Positions 44,467 through 55,052 of a stretch of DNA of 64,000 nucleotides are shown here, in pieces. This stretch comes from Psococerastis gibbosa (Eukaryota; Arthropoda; Insecta; Psocodea; Psocidae). Position 1 is the stretch's first letter, and each line of letters begins with the position of its first letter. Both the position numbers and the translations under genes were made by a program. Location: the NCBI GenBank assembly GCA_963971405.1, contig OZ020489.1, forward strand, positions 33,389,047 to 33,453,046, given 5' to 3'. The notes beneath the pieces were generated by a model that saw only the letters and a program-made list of their open reading frames with translations, was not told where the DNA came from and made no database searches.

Positions 44467-45528
44467 GGGTATTCCACTTGTCGATTTTACTTCAAATTTG
44501 ATTTTGTTATTGACGTTTGTTTTGTTTTAAGGAGACTATTATGTAGATATTTAAATTATCTATTATAAATTAAGTTATAATATGGCTATTAATGATGTCT
44601 GCTACCATATTATAACTTAATTTATAATAGATAAGTTAATTATCTACATAATTGACTTACTTGACTTAAGTTGCCGCTGTCCCATTCTATTCGGTTACCA
44701 TGGTTATTCTATTTAGGAGAGAGTTATTATTGATTATTACAATGCAGAGTGCAATTGAATCTGTCCTCTTTTTCAATCCATTATCAAGCATAAACTTATG
44801 AAATATACAACAGTTTGGCACAGTATATACGCAAACTAGTTATTATCCCTTTCCTCGTCGCCAAACTGTTGTATATTTCATGGGTTTATACTTGATAATG
44901 GATTGAAAAAGAGGACACAGATTCAATTGCACTCTGTATTGTAATAGTCAATAATAACTCTCTCCTAAATAGAATAACCATGGTAACCGAATAGAATGGA
45001 ACATTTGATAAGGCGGCTATTCCACTGGGCAATTTTACTTCAAATTTGATTTTTTCATTGACGTTTGTTTTGTTTTAAGGAGACTATTATGTAGATATTT
45101 AACTTATCTATTATAAATTAAGTTATAATATGGCTATTAATGATGTCTGCTACCATATTATAACTTAATTTATAATAGATAAGTTAAGTATCTACATAAT
45201 AGTCTCATTAAAACAAAACAAACGTCAATGACAAAATCAAATTTGAAGTAAAATTGCCCAGTGGAATTGCCGCCTTATCAAATGTTCCATTCTATTCAGT
45301 TATTCTATTTATGAGAGAGTTATTATTGATTGTTACAATACAGAGTGCAATTGAATCTGTGTCCTCTTTTTCAATCCATTATCAAGTATAAACCCACGAA
45401 ATATACAACAGTTTGGCACAATATATACGCACACTAGTTATTATCCCATCCTCGTCACCAAACTGTTGTATATTTCATGGGTTTATACTTGAAAATGGAT
45501 TGAAAAAGAGGACACAGATTCAATTGCA
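44467..45528. repeat. Tandem array of two palindromic units, about 545 bp each
   Basis: Each unit is a palindromic MITE M followed by a second palindrome X. M1 spans about 44467-44680 and M2 45011-45287. X1 has arms at 44681-44819 and 44860-44999. X2 has a left arm from 45288 and is cut off near 45528. M carries TATTCCACTTGTC or TATTCCACTGGGC ends and a central hairpin around CTATTATAAATTAAGTTATA. X has arms running from CCATTCTATTC to CAACAGTTTGGC around a 40-base loop. M2 flanked by X arms makes a still longer palindrome. The M ends relate to the elements at 3338 and 3772. Confidence 0.85.
45011..45287. mobile_element. Palindromic MITE M2, GGCGG..TTCCAC ends
   Basis: The ends AAGGCGGCTATTCCACTGGG and CCCAGTGGAATTGCCGCCTT are inverted partners, and pairing continues for over 100 bases to a loop at about 45141. 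Left TAA and right TTA are palindromic rather than a direct repeat, because this copy sits in the centre of a larger palindrome. It cannot encode a transposase. Confidence 0.8.
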
Positions 45529-45857
45529 CAAAAACGGTGACGTGGTAACAGACATTCAAGACTTAGGCGGGGTTTCCACCGACCTCGCATTGCAGAATGC
45601 AAATGACATTGACGGAAATTAGAATTTTTCTTTTTATAGAAATCTATTAAAATGTTTGTACTTAACATATCCCATGACGCCATTTTTTAATTTTAGTTTG
45701 TTTGTTTGTGATTTTACTGTATAATCATTGATCAATTTTAACTATGGCATAGAGGAAAACAAACATTTCCGTCAATGTTATTTGCATTCTGCAATGCGAG
45801 GTCGGTGGAAACCCCGCCTTAGTCTTGAATGTCTGCTACCACGTCACCGTTTTTGTA
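45529..45857. repeat. Outer palindrome, ~35-bp arms, hosting a MITE
   Basis: The left arm begins AAAAACGGTGACGTGGTAAC and the right arm ends GTACCACGTCACCGTTTTT-like; the arms meet at CAAGAC-TTA-GTCTTG. Without the 253-bp insert the sequence would be a compact hairpin. It may itself be the end pair of an older foldback element. Confidence 0.8.
45566..45818. mobile_element. Harbinger-like MITE with TTA duplication
   Basis: The ends GGCGGGGTTTCCACCGACCT and AGGTCGGTGGAAACCCCGCC are perfect inverted partners, and the repeat continues through CGCATTGCAGAATGCAAAT. TTA directly follows and precedes the ends (45563-45565, 45819-45821) as a true direct repeat inside an inverted setting. A 3-bp TTA/TAA duplication and G-rich ends are usual for PIF/Harbinger elements. 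A lone similar end (TGGAATCCCCGCCTAAG) lies just downstream near 45880. Confidence 0.8.
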
Positions 45858-45889
45858 TTTAGCCCTAGCCCTGGGGTGGAATCCCCGCC

Positions 45890-47239
45890 TAAGTATACTA
45901 CAAATATCAACATAAATCCCTTTTTGATCTGTCTCACTGGATTGTCTGCTCATCAATGGAGCCTTTAATACAGCATCGTAATTGTCAAAATCAGATTTTT
46001 TCGAATTAAATCATCGAAGCGGAATCTTTCTCATTGCTTTAACCTACTTTTCTCCCGAAACAGGTCACCAGCAAACGTAATAAACTAAATCGGAGAGAAA
46101 TCGAATAATAGAGGTGGAAAATGCAGACGTTGCTTTCCTTTTTTTTCCGCTGAGAAAGAAGGTGATACAGGGTTTGACTTTTCCGCTTTTGAGGGGCCTC
46201 CACATTGACTAACACGTGAGTGACGTTTAAAGAGTGACGGTTCTGAAAAAACGATGGGAAACGTTTGGAAAATACAATTATTCTTCTCGAAATAAAGTAA
46301 ATGTCTGTAGAAATTGCGGCAAATTTGAGGTTCTTGCTCGATCAACAGCCATATCGGGGAGTTGGATACACTTTTTGTATTTCTGTATTAATTTTTTTGT
46401 GCTAGACAACGAGTTGCCCAGGTACTGTCTTCAAAAGTTTGCCTTTGTCTATTGTACGATTTTTTGGTATAAAGAGTTAAGGGTTTTCACAGATTTTTAA
46501 AAATAGTTGACTGTATTAATACTTTGTACAATAAAAAGACAGAATTTGTCGTTATAGTAGAATTTTCTAAAACAATATCTATCAACTAGTTTTTATTTAC
46601 GCAAAGAAGGATAATTTGTCAAGAAGCAATTTAATTAATGTATTCGACTACCGACAGACATTTTGTAAAAAAAAAAAAAAAACACTTTTTTGTATCCTGT
46701 GACCTCAAAGCAAGTAAATTCGTTGGAATCTCGAAACTGACCATTTCGACCATCACAAAGGTTTCCCTATAACGTGCCATGATTATATTCGCATGACTTG
46801 AAACCTATACTAAAGTATCAATAGGTTTCTCCTGAAAGTTGTTAATTCGCAATTCACCAGCGGGCAAATTACTGGCGGAAGTGTAAATAAGGGGATAAAG
46901 ATTATTCGAGTTGAAAGCCAGTCGCTGCTGAAAAGAAAATATTCAAACCAGCAAACAGGCGTATTGTCGAAACGCAAAATCAAACCGATATCATGGCATA
47001 ATGCTGTCGCCAATGGAGTATACTATTTCACTGCGTTATTTTGCGTCAGGTCTCCTCTCGTATTTCTGAGCTATGATAAACACCATTCATATCCTCATCA
47101 TTATAGGCATATGGTCTGTTCATTTAGGATAGTATACACTGAATACTATATAGAGTTTCACTGCAGTTGGCGTTTTTGCAAATCATTGACACAGAATTAC
47201 TTGTCTGTAACTTGTAACGCATGCCAAGCATGATGTACA
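45890..47239. other. Unassigned stretch
   Basis: No supported gene or repeat apart from a 14-base A run near 46668. Confidence 0.4.
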
Positions 47240-47350
47240 AAGCAAGCATAACAGGAAGACGACTGGTTCCACGTCCTCAAAAACGATGGAAGGATGAGTT
47301 GGAAACTTCTTCGCGAGTTGGGAGTCCGTGGTGGAGCGTCGTACAAAGAA
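47240..47350 (+). pseudogene. LINE-F C-terminus
   Basis: The frame reads RPQKRWKDELETS and then, shifted, RVGSPWWSVVQ. It matches the LINE-F end at 24053 (KRWKDELETNLRELGV, WWRVVQ). It stops where a GAA/GAT microsatellite begins. Confidence 0.65.
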
Positions 47351-47352
47351 GC

Positions 47353-47377
47353 AGAAGAAGAAGAAGAAGAAGAAGAA

Positions 47378-47423
<46 letters not shown>
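47353..47423 (+). repeat. GAA then GAT microsatellite
   Basis: About nine GAA units pass into about fifteen GAT units. The polyserine and polyhistidine frames on the minus strand are products of this run. Confidence 0.92.
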
Positions 47424-47424
<1 letters not shown>

Positions 47425-48739
47425 CCCCATAGGATTAACCCTTGCTGCTTGAATTGGATACATTCATTAAATTGGTTGTATGCGATTGACCTGAACAAAA
47501 AATGAAGAGAACTTAAAAAGAAGATGAAGTAGCGATTTCGTAGGGCTATACCTAGGTATTTATGAGTCAGTGCATAGGTGCCATAGTAATTTATTTAATT
47601 GGCTGAAATAAGCTTGAAATTGTTAGAGGTTTGTTGACCTGTGATGATGGTCATAATGGGATATGATTTTTTTAAACCTACATGCCAAATTTTTTTTCAT
47701 AATCCACCGCATAGTTTGCCTGCAAATCGACAAGCAGACAGACATACATTTATTAAAAAACCACTTTTTTGGTTCCTGGCGCCTCCAAAAAACTAATAAA
47801 AAAATGTTTTCTCATAAACAGCTCCAATGCTTTTATGATTCTGTGCGTAGTGGGTGCCATAATAACGGATGAAATGAAACAAGTTTGAAATTATTAGAGG
47901 TTTGTTGACCTGTGACAACAAACTGAACCGATTTCGGATGCATTTATTATGCTGCTATTATTCAATTAGTAAATTTCATTAACGCGAGTAAATATTTACC
48001 GTTGTGCACTGGCTTGGAACTAAGTGGTAATTGGATTTACTCGAGCAAAATTTCTCCCAGCACAGGCCTATAATCGCGTGATAAAATATTGCGTCTCCAA
48101 GAGACATGAGACAACCATAGGGCCAGGGGAGACACCCTATGAGTGTAAAAAAAATGAAAATTGTAATTCACAAACATTTCATTGAAACTTTAATTCATAG
48201 GGATACAATGAGCTTAGATGTACAATTCCGCGTCACTGTAATAGATTGCCCGATGAATTTCAAGGTCTCTGTTCAATAGGGGTTTTGAAGAAACAGCTAA
48301 GGCTTTATTTCTCCAGCTTACAGAGCTAACATACAACTAAAAAGCATATCGTCTACTTCAGTAATTATATTATTATTAGTTATATTGTAGTTATATTTAA
48401 ATGATTTAAGTTAAATAATAATATTAATTAATTTTTCATGAGCGATGAACACGTGTTCAGGCAAACCTTTCATAATTGTAGGTATCCATAGTATAATTAA
48501 TAATTTTAAATAAACAACAGGAAATGTCTGTAATAAAGCAACAATTGGGGAACTAAATTTAGGTGGTAAGGGAAATTGCTGGGCTCCCCAGGGGTGATAG
48601 AAATTAAAAGAAGCTACGATATGAACTCAGGTACCTACTTAACGATCTTTCACCATTAGTCGCTTGCCGCTAATTTTCCAATGCCACCAACACAAAATAC
48701 TCCTAACCATTGTGTTTACTTGTCAATTTATCTACTACA
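47424..48739. other. Unassigned stretch with a short duplicated phrase
   Basis: TTAGAGGTTTGTTGACCTGT occurs at about 47621 and 47897 with similar surroundings (TGCCATA upstream), suggesting a ~280-bp diverged duplication. No gene supported. Confidence 0.4.
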
Positions 48740-48892
48740 ATCAGGAGGTCTACCCTGTCAGTCAACTCCCCTTTCCCCGAGGTGAAAGAGTCTGCCCTTA
48801 GGGTACCTCAAGTTAACAAACAGACTCACTCCCCCCCCCCCCCCAGGCTGGCAGGGTTGCTTAAAGCAGAAATGCCGAAAGCAGGCGTTTGA
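48740..48892 (+). repeat. Dispersed repeat B, right half
   Basis: CAGGAGGTCTACCCTGTCAG, AGTCTGCCCTTAGGGTACCT and AGAAATGCCGAAAGCAGGCG match the right half of repeat B at 57950-58090. A long C run replaces the CCCCTCGCC region. Confidence 0.7.
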
Positions 48893-48931
48893 AACAACAC
48901 TTGTCAATTTATGTAGTGTTTTATTTTTGTA

Positions 48932-48964
48932 GCCTGACGATGGCCTAGTGCCGAAACCGGTCGC
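48932..48964 (+). ncRNA. Hammerhead ribozyme motif, second type
   Basis: CTGACGA (fits CUGANGA), a GGC/GCC stem II with loop CTAGT, GAAAC and then CGGTC give all invariant core elements. Stem III is the self-complementary ACCGGT with no loop, so a dimer would be required. Stem I is only two pairs (GC/GC). The wording GCCTGACGATGGCC...GCCGAAACCGG is typical of Penelope-like ends in arthropods. Activity is uncertain because stem I is weak. Confidence 0.5.
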
Positions 48965-48969
48965 CTTTA

Positions 48970-49514
48970 ATATTTTTTTATTAATACTTTGTTAAAGTTG
49001 TTTAATTATATATACCAAGGAGTTGGAGTTCCATAATTGTGACCAATCGGTGTTAAGGTCAGCCTCATCCTACGAGTACATCAACATGTAGAGAACACAT
49101 CTTCTTTCGATTTATCCCTCAATGATAGCTCAACAATCTATACTTCCTGTGAAATTTTAATTTGTGCAAAAATGAATAATGGAGGTGTCCTGTTGTGTCC
49201 TAACGAGTTGTTAAATAATCCGCAACATCAAAAATTTATTATAAAATATTGCGTGTCATTAAATTTCACGGGTATTGTTAGGCATTTTACGTGAGTAAAA
49301 ACAGGCATTTTATATTCATTAAAATGTGACCCAAAGGACTGGCACTGAAACATGTTTTTTTTCTGTTTTTACTTCAGGCAATGCCCTAAAACAATGTTTT
49401 TTTTTCAGAAATTTTTGTTTTTTGCTTTATTGTTCGTTTCACATGTCATTCGTATGGAGGTGCCAACATAGAAGCAGCTAGCTCAATTGATTAGGTGCAG
49501 GTACCCCTTTCTCG
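48970..49514. other. Unassigned stretch
   Basis: No supported gene or repeat. Confidence 0.4.
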
Positions 49515-49731
49515 ACAGGAAATAAATAAATAAGGACTTTTTGTTCTATTACTAAGCCAACCTAGCGGAGTTAGGGCTACAAAGCCCTCTCTTACACTCA
49601 ACTAGGAAAGCCTGGGACCGCCTGCTTTACATGCCCTCCGAAGCATGGCAAGAAAATGTAGGAAGTGTAGGACTCGAACCAACAACCTTTCGGGTGAAAG
49701 TCAGAGTCCGTACCACTACTCTACATGAAAG
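49515..49731 (-). mobile_element. SINE-A copy, near full length
   Basis: On the minus strand it begins CATGTAGAGTAGTGGTACGG (A box TAGAGTAGTGG). It continues ACCCGAAAGGTTGTTGGTTC with a perfect B box GGTTCGAGTCC, then ATGCTTCGGAGGGCATGTAA and GCAGGCGGTCCCAGG, and ends with an ATTT tail. This is the best preserved copy and the reference for the family here. Confidence 0.85.
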
Positions 49732-49839
49732 GTTCAAGCTTGAGATTTCGGGATCCGATGAAGGCTACCCCGGAATTGTTACCTATCGTGGTAAAAAAAT
49801 AAAACTCATAATTACGTTACTTTCCATTTACTCTAATAA

Positions 49840-51310
49840 TAATCTTCTTTCTTTCTTTTCCTGGCCCAGTGTCCGCTGGACAAGGAGCATATATTTACAA
49901 AATACAATAGCCATAATGATATCATACCTCATCCCCAAGCTAAAGCTTGATTGGGACATGGGACTTATACAGTGCTGCTAAGACAAGATATTATCATATT
50001 ATTTTTTCTTATTTTAAAATAATAATTTTTATTATTTTTTTATTTATACTGTTTTTTGTATTTACATATTTATTTTATTTTTTATTGTATTTTTATTTTT
50101 TATGTTAATAGTCTGCTTTTATTATTATTCCCTCCCATTGACCAACCATTTTTTTATCCCTTTTAACTCACCCATCTGTTTAAATTTTTTCATTTCTGGA
50201 GGAAGTTCATTTAGTATCTTTGGTATGAGTACTTTGTTTAACCTTTCTCCATATTTGTTACATGTTATCTCAAACTTAAGCTTTTTGGGGTTTCTTGTAT
50301 TATACTTCCCTTTACCATCTACTTGGAATTCATTTTTAAAATAGTTATCCCTTATTACTTTATACTTCAATAATTTAGTTATTGGCAAAATGTTGGCATG
50401 TTTGTATTTCTTGTTATTTTTATTTGATAACATGTTTTTTATTATATGTTTTTGTATCATTTCTAGTTTGTAGGTGTATGTATTTCTATCTTTGAAATAT
50501 ACTGTTATACCGTAGCTTACTATGGATTCGACCAGGGCATGGTATGCTAATTTAATTGTTTTAAAAGGTACTCCATATTTATTTTAATCGTGCCAAAGCC
50601 GCACTCCCTGAGCGTAGTCGTTTGCATAGTCTTTCTGTGTGGTTTTCCCACGTCATTCTACTGTCAATTTGCAGACCAAGGTACTTATGCTCTTCTACTA
50701 CTTCAATTTTGTCTTCGCATTTACAATTTTCTGTTTTTATTCTGTGCAGGCAATCGTATGTATGGAAGAAATATTTGCTTTTTATTTGTACAGGTCCCCT
50801 GTTTCGTATGTGCATGATTTTGGTTTTATTGCTATTTATAGTTAGTCCGAGGTCGTGTGAGAGTGCCTGTAGTTTTCTTACGGCGAGGTTCATGTGTACA
50901 GTCGCCTTATTGATATCTTTGTTTGCTATTACTAGGGCCATATCATCGGCGAACATAAATGTTTGTATTCTCGTTGGCAGGGACTGCAATGTATTCGTTG
51001 TTATGATATACAGGGTTGGACCGATTAAACTACCCTGGGGTACACCAGACTCCCAGTTTAGTGGGTGGCAAATTTAACTGTAGCTGAACGAGCGTATAAG
51101 TAATTTGTGAACCAGCTTTTTTCATCTCCCCCTATTCCGATTTGCTGTAGCTGCTCTATTATGACGTCATGGGGTAAAACATCGAAAGCCTTGGAGTAGT
51201 CTATTAACAAAACAAGAAGGTTATTATTCAAATGGAGTTGGTTATTTACGTACTCACTAAAGTCAGAAAGGCATTGCTTTTATTCTTCTGAAAACCGTAC
51301 TGCTTATCAT
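49840..51310 (-). pseudogene. LINE-C: reverse transcriptase palm to 3' tail, frameshifted
   Basis: Reading leftwards on the minus strand, QYGFQKNKSNAFLTL near 51290 is followed by LLIDYSKAFDVLPHDVIIEQ (palm motif A, near 51190) and a PRVV/VPQGS-like motif near 51040 in shifted frames. A clean frame (50579-50989) follows with FMFADDMALVIANK (the Asp pair) and EEHKYLGLQIDSRMTWENH. The frame then continues YHALVESIVSYGITVYF and the tail at 50125-50460. The 3' UTR with hairpin (about 49860-49885) and ATT repeats ends near 49840. Stops and frameshifts make it dead. The clade resembles CR1/Jockey-type LINEs. Confidence 0.8.
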
Positions 51311-51319
51311 TTATTACTT

Positions 51320-51946
51320 ACTTTTTACTTTTACTTTTTCAGCGCCATTTCCCTTCACGGAGGGTCGGCGGCACGACAGCAACGCTTCCAGGTCACCCGG
51401 TCTTGGGCCTGTTCCCTCGAGAGATTGGCAATTAGTAGGTCCTTCCGTGTTTTACTCGCCAGTGAGATTTTTGGTCGTCCACGTGCTCTGGTTCCTGGTA
51501 CGGGTGTTGATCGCACTCTTTTTATCAACTCGTTGTCCCCCCTCCTCTCGACGTGCCCCCACCAGCTTAGTCGTCTTTCTCGCAGCTTTTCGTGGATGTC
51601 TCTTGTTCTCATTTGGCATCTTATGTCGGTGTTTCTCACTCTGTCAATCAGAGAAAAGCCACATGCTCTTCTTAACATACGCATTTCGGCTACATGTAGC
51701 ATATTCTCCTCGTCCCTTTTGAGTGGCCAGCATTCCGACCCGTATAGCATGCTCGGACGTACCATTTGTTTATACACTCGGCCTTTGAGTTTCATCGGCA
51801 TCTTGCGGTCCGTCAATATAGGTGCCATATCCCTGTATTTCATCCACCCGGCCTTAATTCGACATTTGACATCATCTTCACATCCGCCATTCTGTTCAAT
51901 AGTACTGCCCAGGTACTTAAATTTGTTAGTCTTGTTTATTGTGTAT
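51320..51946 (-). pseudogene. RTE-type LINE 3' fragment, very young
   Basis: The frame of 162 codons (51355-51843) reads from MKYRDMAPILTDRKMPMKLK to WKRCCRAADPP. It differs from the last 162 residues of the long copy at 55540 by one residue (R for K in NLSREQAQ). The 3' end carries the same TAAAAAGT-type repeat tail. It is truncated on its 5' side at 51946, next to a TAA microsatellite. The near identity means both copies inserted recently. Confidence 0.88.
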
Positions 51947-52854
51947 TATAATAATAATAATAATAATCTTTATAGAGAAAAAAATATATATAGGTACGGC
52001 GAAATTTGTTTGGCCTGGGACTGTGTTCAACCATTCTACTACTACGGCGAAATTTGGGTTTAGGCCCTAGGACCCTCTCTTCCACCTAACTGTAAGTATC
52101 AACTAGCCTAATTATAATAGATGTAGATAAAAAACTTCATTAACATACTGAATATCAGTCTTTTAGCCTAGCCTACCTTTTATTCATAATGATAGTCACA
52201 CTAGTTCAAATTCGCCAAATTACCATCCACACTCATTTTTCAGTCACGCACAGTTTCACACACAGCCTTGCTGTTAGATAAAGATACATTTAGTTAGATA
52301 AAGAGATAGGTTTAGTTACACTTGGTCTGAATGGCCCTCCTTTGAATTCTTACCCCTTTTTATAAATATCGTCACTGTATTTGAAATAGGCGAAATAGGC
52401 GGTACATTATAGGCTTATGCAGAGAAACGTCAACTTTACATATGTGATAAAAACTGTCGCATTCCTTTTATTGCCGCCATCTCATGCATTCCTCTATTTT
52501 CAACCGAGTTTTCCAGCTCCAGGAATTTATTTTCTGGCTATGATATGATGGGTAAGGTGAATGATTGGCTAGGTATGTCGCCAATCGAGACAAAAACTGG
52601 AAATATTTTTTTTTACAACCAACTGAAGGCCGTGAGCTAGATACTGTTGTTTGCGGGGAAACCAATTCGGCTGAGTTCTCAGAAATTATACTGGAAATTG
52701 AACTATGATTAATGCGAACTTACTCAGAAGAAGATTGGGGTGGAACAATGACACAACTTGCGACATAACTCCTTTTTCAGAACTGACCGTCGCAAGCATA
52801 CAACTTTGGTGGGGATTATGAATTATTACGACTTATAAGCGAAGCCCAGACTAT
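51947..52854. other. TAA microsatellite, then unassigned sequence
   Basis: A TAA run at 51947-51968 is followed by sequence with no supported gene or repeat. GGTACGGCGAAATTTG and CTACGGCGAAATTTGG (about 51992 and 52041) are a short direct repeat. Confidence 0.4.
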
Positions 52855-53170
52855 TCCCGTTGCTGACGCGGCAAAGCCAACGCGGCAAATCTGATCGGTT
52901 GGCCTCCCGTCCACACTGAGCGTTGGCATTCAGCATTTCAGCGGCAAAATGTCCACCGAGGAGGATGTACACTGAAACTGAACCTGCGTGTCGCGTGAAG
53001 CCAACGTTGGCACATCCAGACTACCCGTTCTCGCCGGCTTCCTTTGATGGGGACCGACACACGGCAAACCATTGGCTTAGCGGCACATGCCAACGGCCAC
53101 GTCCACATTGCATTGGCTTTGCAATGGCAACGCCGGTGGCCAACGGCAGCATAGTGCGGACGCCGCTTAA
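52855..53170. repeat. GC-rich patch with repeated GCCAACG
   Basis: GCCAACG or its complement CGTTGGC occurs at least five times in about 300 bases, along with GCGGCAAA and CGTCCACA words, in otherwise AT-rich surroundings. The pieces look like inverted and direct fragments of one MITE-like end. No clean terminal repeat pair or target duplication was found. The frame at 52923-53189 is probably incidental. Confidence 0.45.
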
Positions 53171-53667
53171 CAACTGGTTATGCTTATGACCACGCGAGGC
53201 TTATCAGCTAATACGGCTTTCGTATGTAAGTTATCAATTACATCAAAAGTTTAGACCAAGGGGACGCAAAGTTAACCTTTTGGGATTGGGGGAGCTCTCT
53301 TCATTCGCAGGTCTCTGTCGTTTGAACCCGCAGCCCGAGGGAAGGACCCTGAACATCAGCATTACTTTGCCAAATTGTTTCACCCTTTCCATGATATTGT
53401 ACGTTTGGTTTATTTAATTGAATACAGCCTGGCTTTAGGCAGTTTCAAATGTTTACCTTTTTATATTCTATCTTCGTTCAATAATCGAAATCATCTCAAA
53501 AAGTTCCATTTTACATAAGTTCTGACTATTTTATTACAATTCTTGGGGCTTGTTTGAAGAATGTTCGATAATTTTTTCATCTATTCATTGAAGAAATTCA
53601 CTTTCAGTGTTTCCAATGAAATTTAAATTTGCACTCAAAAAATAGTTGGGGGTGTCTGATTTCCTCT
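53171..53667. other. Unassigned stretch
   Basis: No supported gene or repeat. Confidence 0.4.
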
Positions 53668-54348
53668 TAATAGGTATTCACTGTGTTGAGTTTACCCTAA
53701 GGGAAAATAGGAAACTGAGGGAAAGTGGAAAAATAGAACTCCAGTTTTTCGATTAGAAAGATGATGCCATAAGGAAACCTGTTTCCCTAACATTCCCATT
53801 TAAATCAACCCGTAGGTTGGGTAACTGCACTTGGGGTACCGAAAACGGCCATATTTTTTGTTGTTTTGCTTGTGAATTTTGCTTCTTATTTGTATTTAAT
53901 TTAAAAAAATGGGCTCTGCGGCAGAAATGAATAAAAACAACAACAAAGGAAACATGTGGCAAGAGGTCAGCAGATGTTAATAAGTTAATAGCCAAAGGCA
54001 AAAAAACTTTGGAGGTGAGCAGTGCCGGATAAACCCCTATGGGAGGCCGTGGGCACAAGATATCTGGGGGCCGTGGGTGCAAAAGTTTAATTTCAAAACT
54101 TTGTTTGGTCATTGCTTTCAACTTTTTTTTTAATCTCGTTTGTGGGGCCGGAATTTTATGCATTTTTGTGGGGGCCGTGGGCCTGTGTCCCAAGTGTCCA
54201 TGGGTTAATCCGGCACTGGAGGTAAGTCAGATTAGGATTTTCTATTTCTATGGTTAATGCGGATGGGGGTATCCTCATGCTGAGCTATTTCTCTATTTTC
54301 CTATTTTCCTTTTTTTCTGCCATCACAGTGAATACCCCTAATAAGTTA
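53668..54348. mobile_element. TIR element of ~680 bp, interrupted by a hAT MITE
   Basis: The left end TTAATAGGTATTCACTGTG and the right end CACAGTGAATACCCCTAATA are inverted partners. The pairing continues inward through GGAAAATAGGAAAC and TTTCCTATTTTCC for about 50 bases. A 199-bp hAT MITE lies inside, so the original was about 470 bp. No transposase frame. Superfamily not assigned; the GGTATTCAC end style recalls the TTCCAC-ended elements elsewhere in the window. Confidence 0.65.
54020..54218. mobile_element. hAT-type MITE, 199 bp
   Basis: The ends CAGTGCCGGATAAACCC and GGGTTAATCCGGCACTG are inverted partners. The flanks GAGGTGAG (54012-54019) and GAGGTAAG (54219-54226) match at seven of eight bases. 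The interior repeats GGGGGCCGTGGG. Non-autonomous, and nested in the element at 53668-54348. Confidence 0.9.
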
Positions 54349-54451
54349 GTGATATCCTATTCGATAGATATTTATAACAATTTATTTATTAATTTTGCTG
54401 TCATATTTAATTTTTATTTTTTATTTTTTATTTTTTATTTTATAAAAAGAT

Positions 54452-54611
54452 AAATCGCATACAAACAATTTAATGAATGTATCCGATTGACCTTTTCAGT
54501 CGCCTCTTTAGGTTATTACCCGTGATGAGTACGACACGTCTCCGATTGCATGGCGTGTAAAGACTCGCACAAGAGCAAGCACGTCACCACCTGGCCATCG
54601 AAGTCGATTTA
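54452..54611 (-). mobile_element. SINE-E copy
   Basis: On the minus strand the copy starts GACTTCGATGGCCAGGTGG. It then reads GACGTGCTTGCTCTTGTGCG and GGAGACGTGTCGTACTCA and ends CATTAAATTGTTTGTATGCG. It is parallel to 36872-37021 throughout. Confidence 0.65.
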
Positions 54612-55052
54612 GCAACGTCATTGTTGGATAATGTCAGCATAAAGTAATAATAATAAATTTATGTCCTGGAAGGGATTCGACCCGAAGGCCTGTGAGTGGG
54701 TGTTGTAGCAGGGTGAACTATCTACGATCAATTATTCATATTACAGAGCCCTGCCCAATCTTCCTAATAATTCAGGGATTTAGTCATCTATTCGTGGGGT
54801 TCACTTGGGCTCCCCAAGGAATGGCTGATAATGCCGTACGTGAGTGGCATGTCTTATGTATGCAGGTGGAAACCTTTTAATATTCTAGGAAATTGTCGGT
54901 GAACATCCCATTTCCTTAAGTCTGATCCCATCTTAAGGTTAGTTAATAAACGCAACGCTTAGAAGTTGTTTGAAATTTCTAATAATGGGTTGGCCTAGGC
55001 ATTTAAATGCCTACCTAAGAATGAAGAGAAGCATATTTTTCTAGGTCTAGTT

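Noticed and set aside
47197-47498. Polyserine and polyhistidine frames
   Set aside because: They are translations of the GAA/GAT microsatellite.
51425-52063. 212-codon plus-strand frame
   Set aside because: It is antisense to the RTE reverse transcriptase, and the same antisense frame recurs over the second copy at 55610. No domain of its own.
52923-53189. 88-codon frame in the GC-rich patch
   Set aside because: GC-rich sequence has fewer stops, no domain is visible, and the repeated GCCAACG words indicate a repeat.
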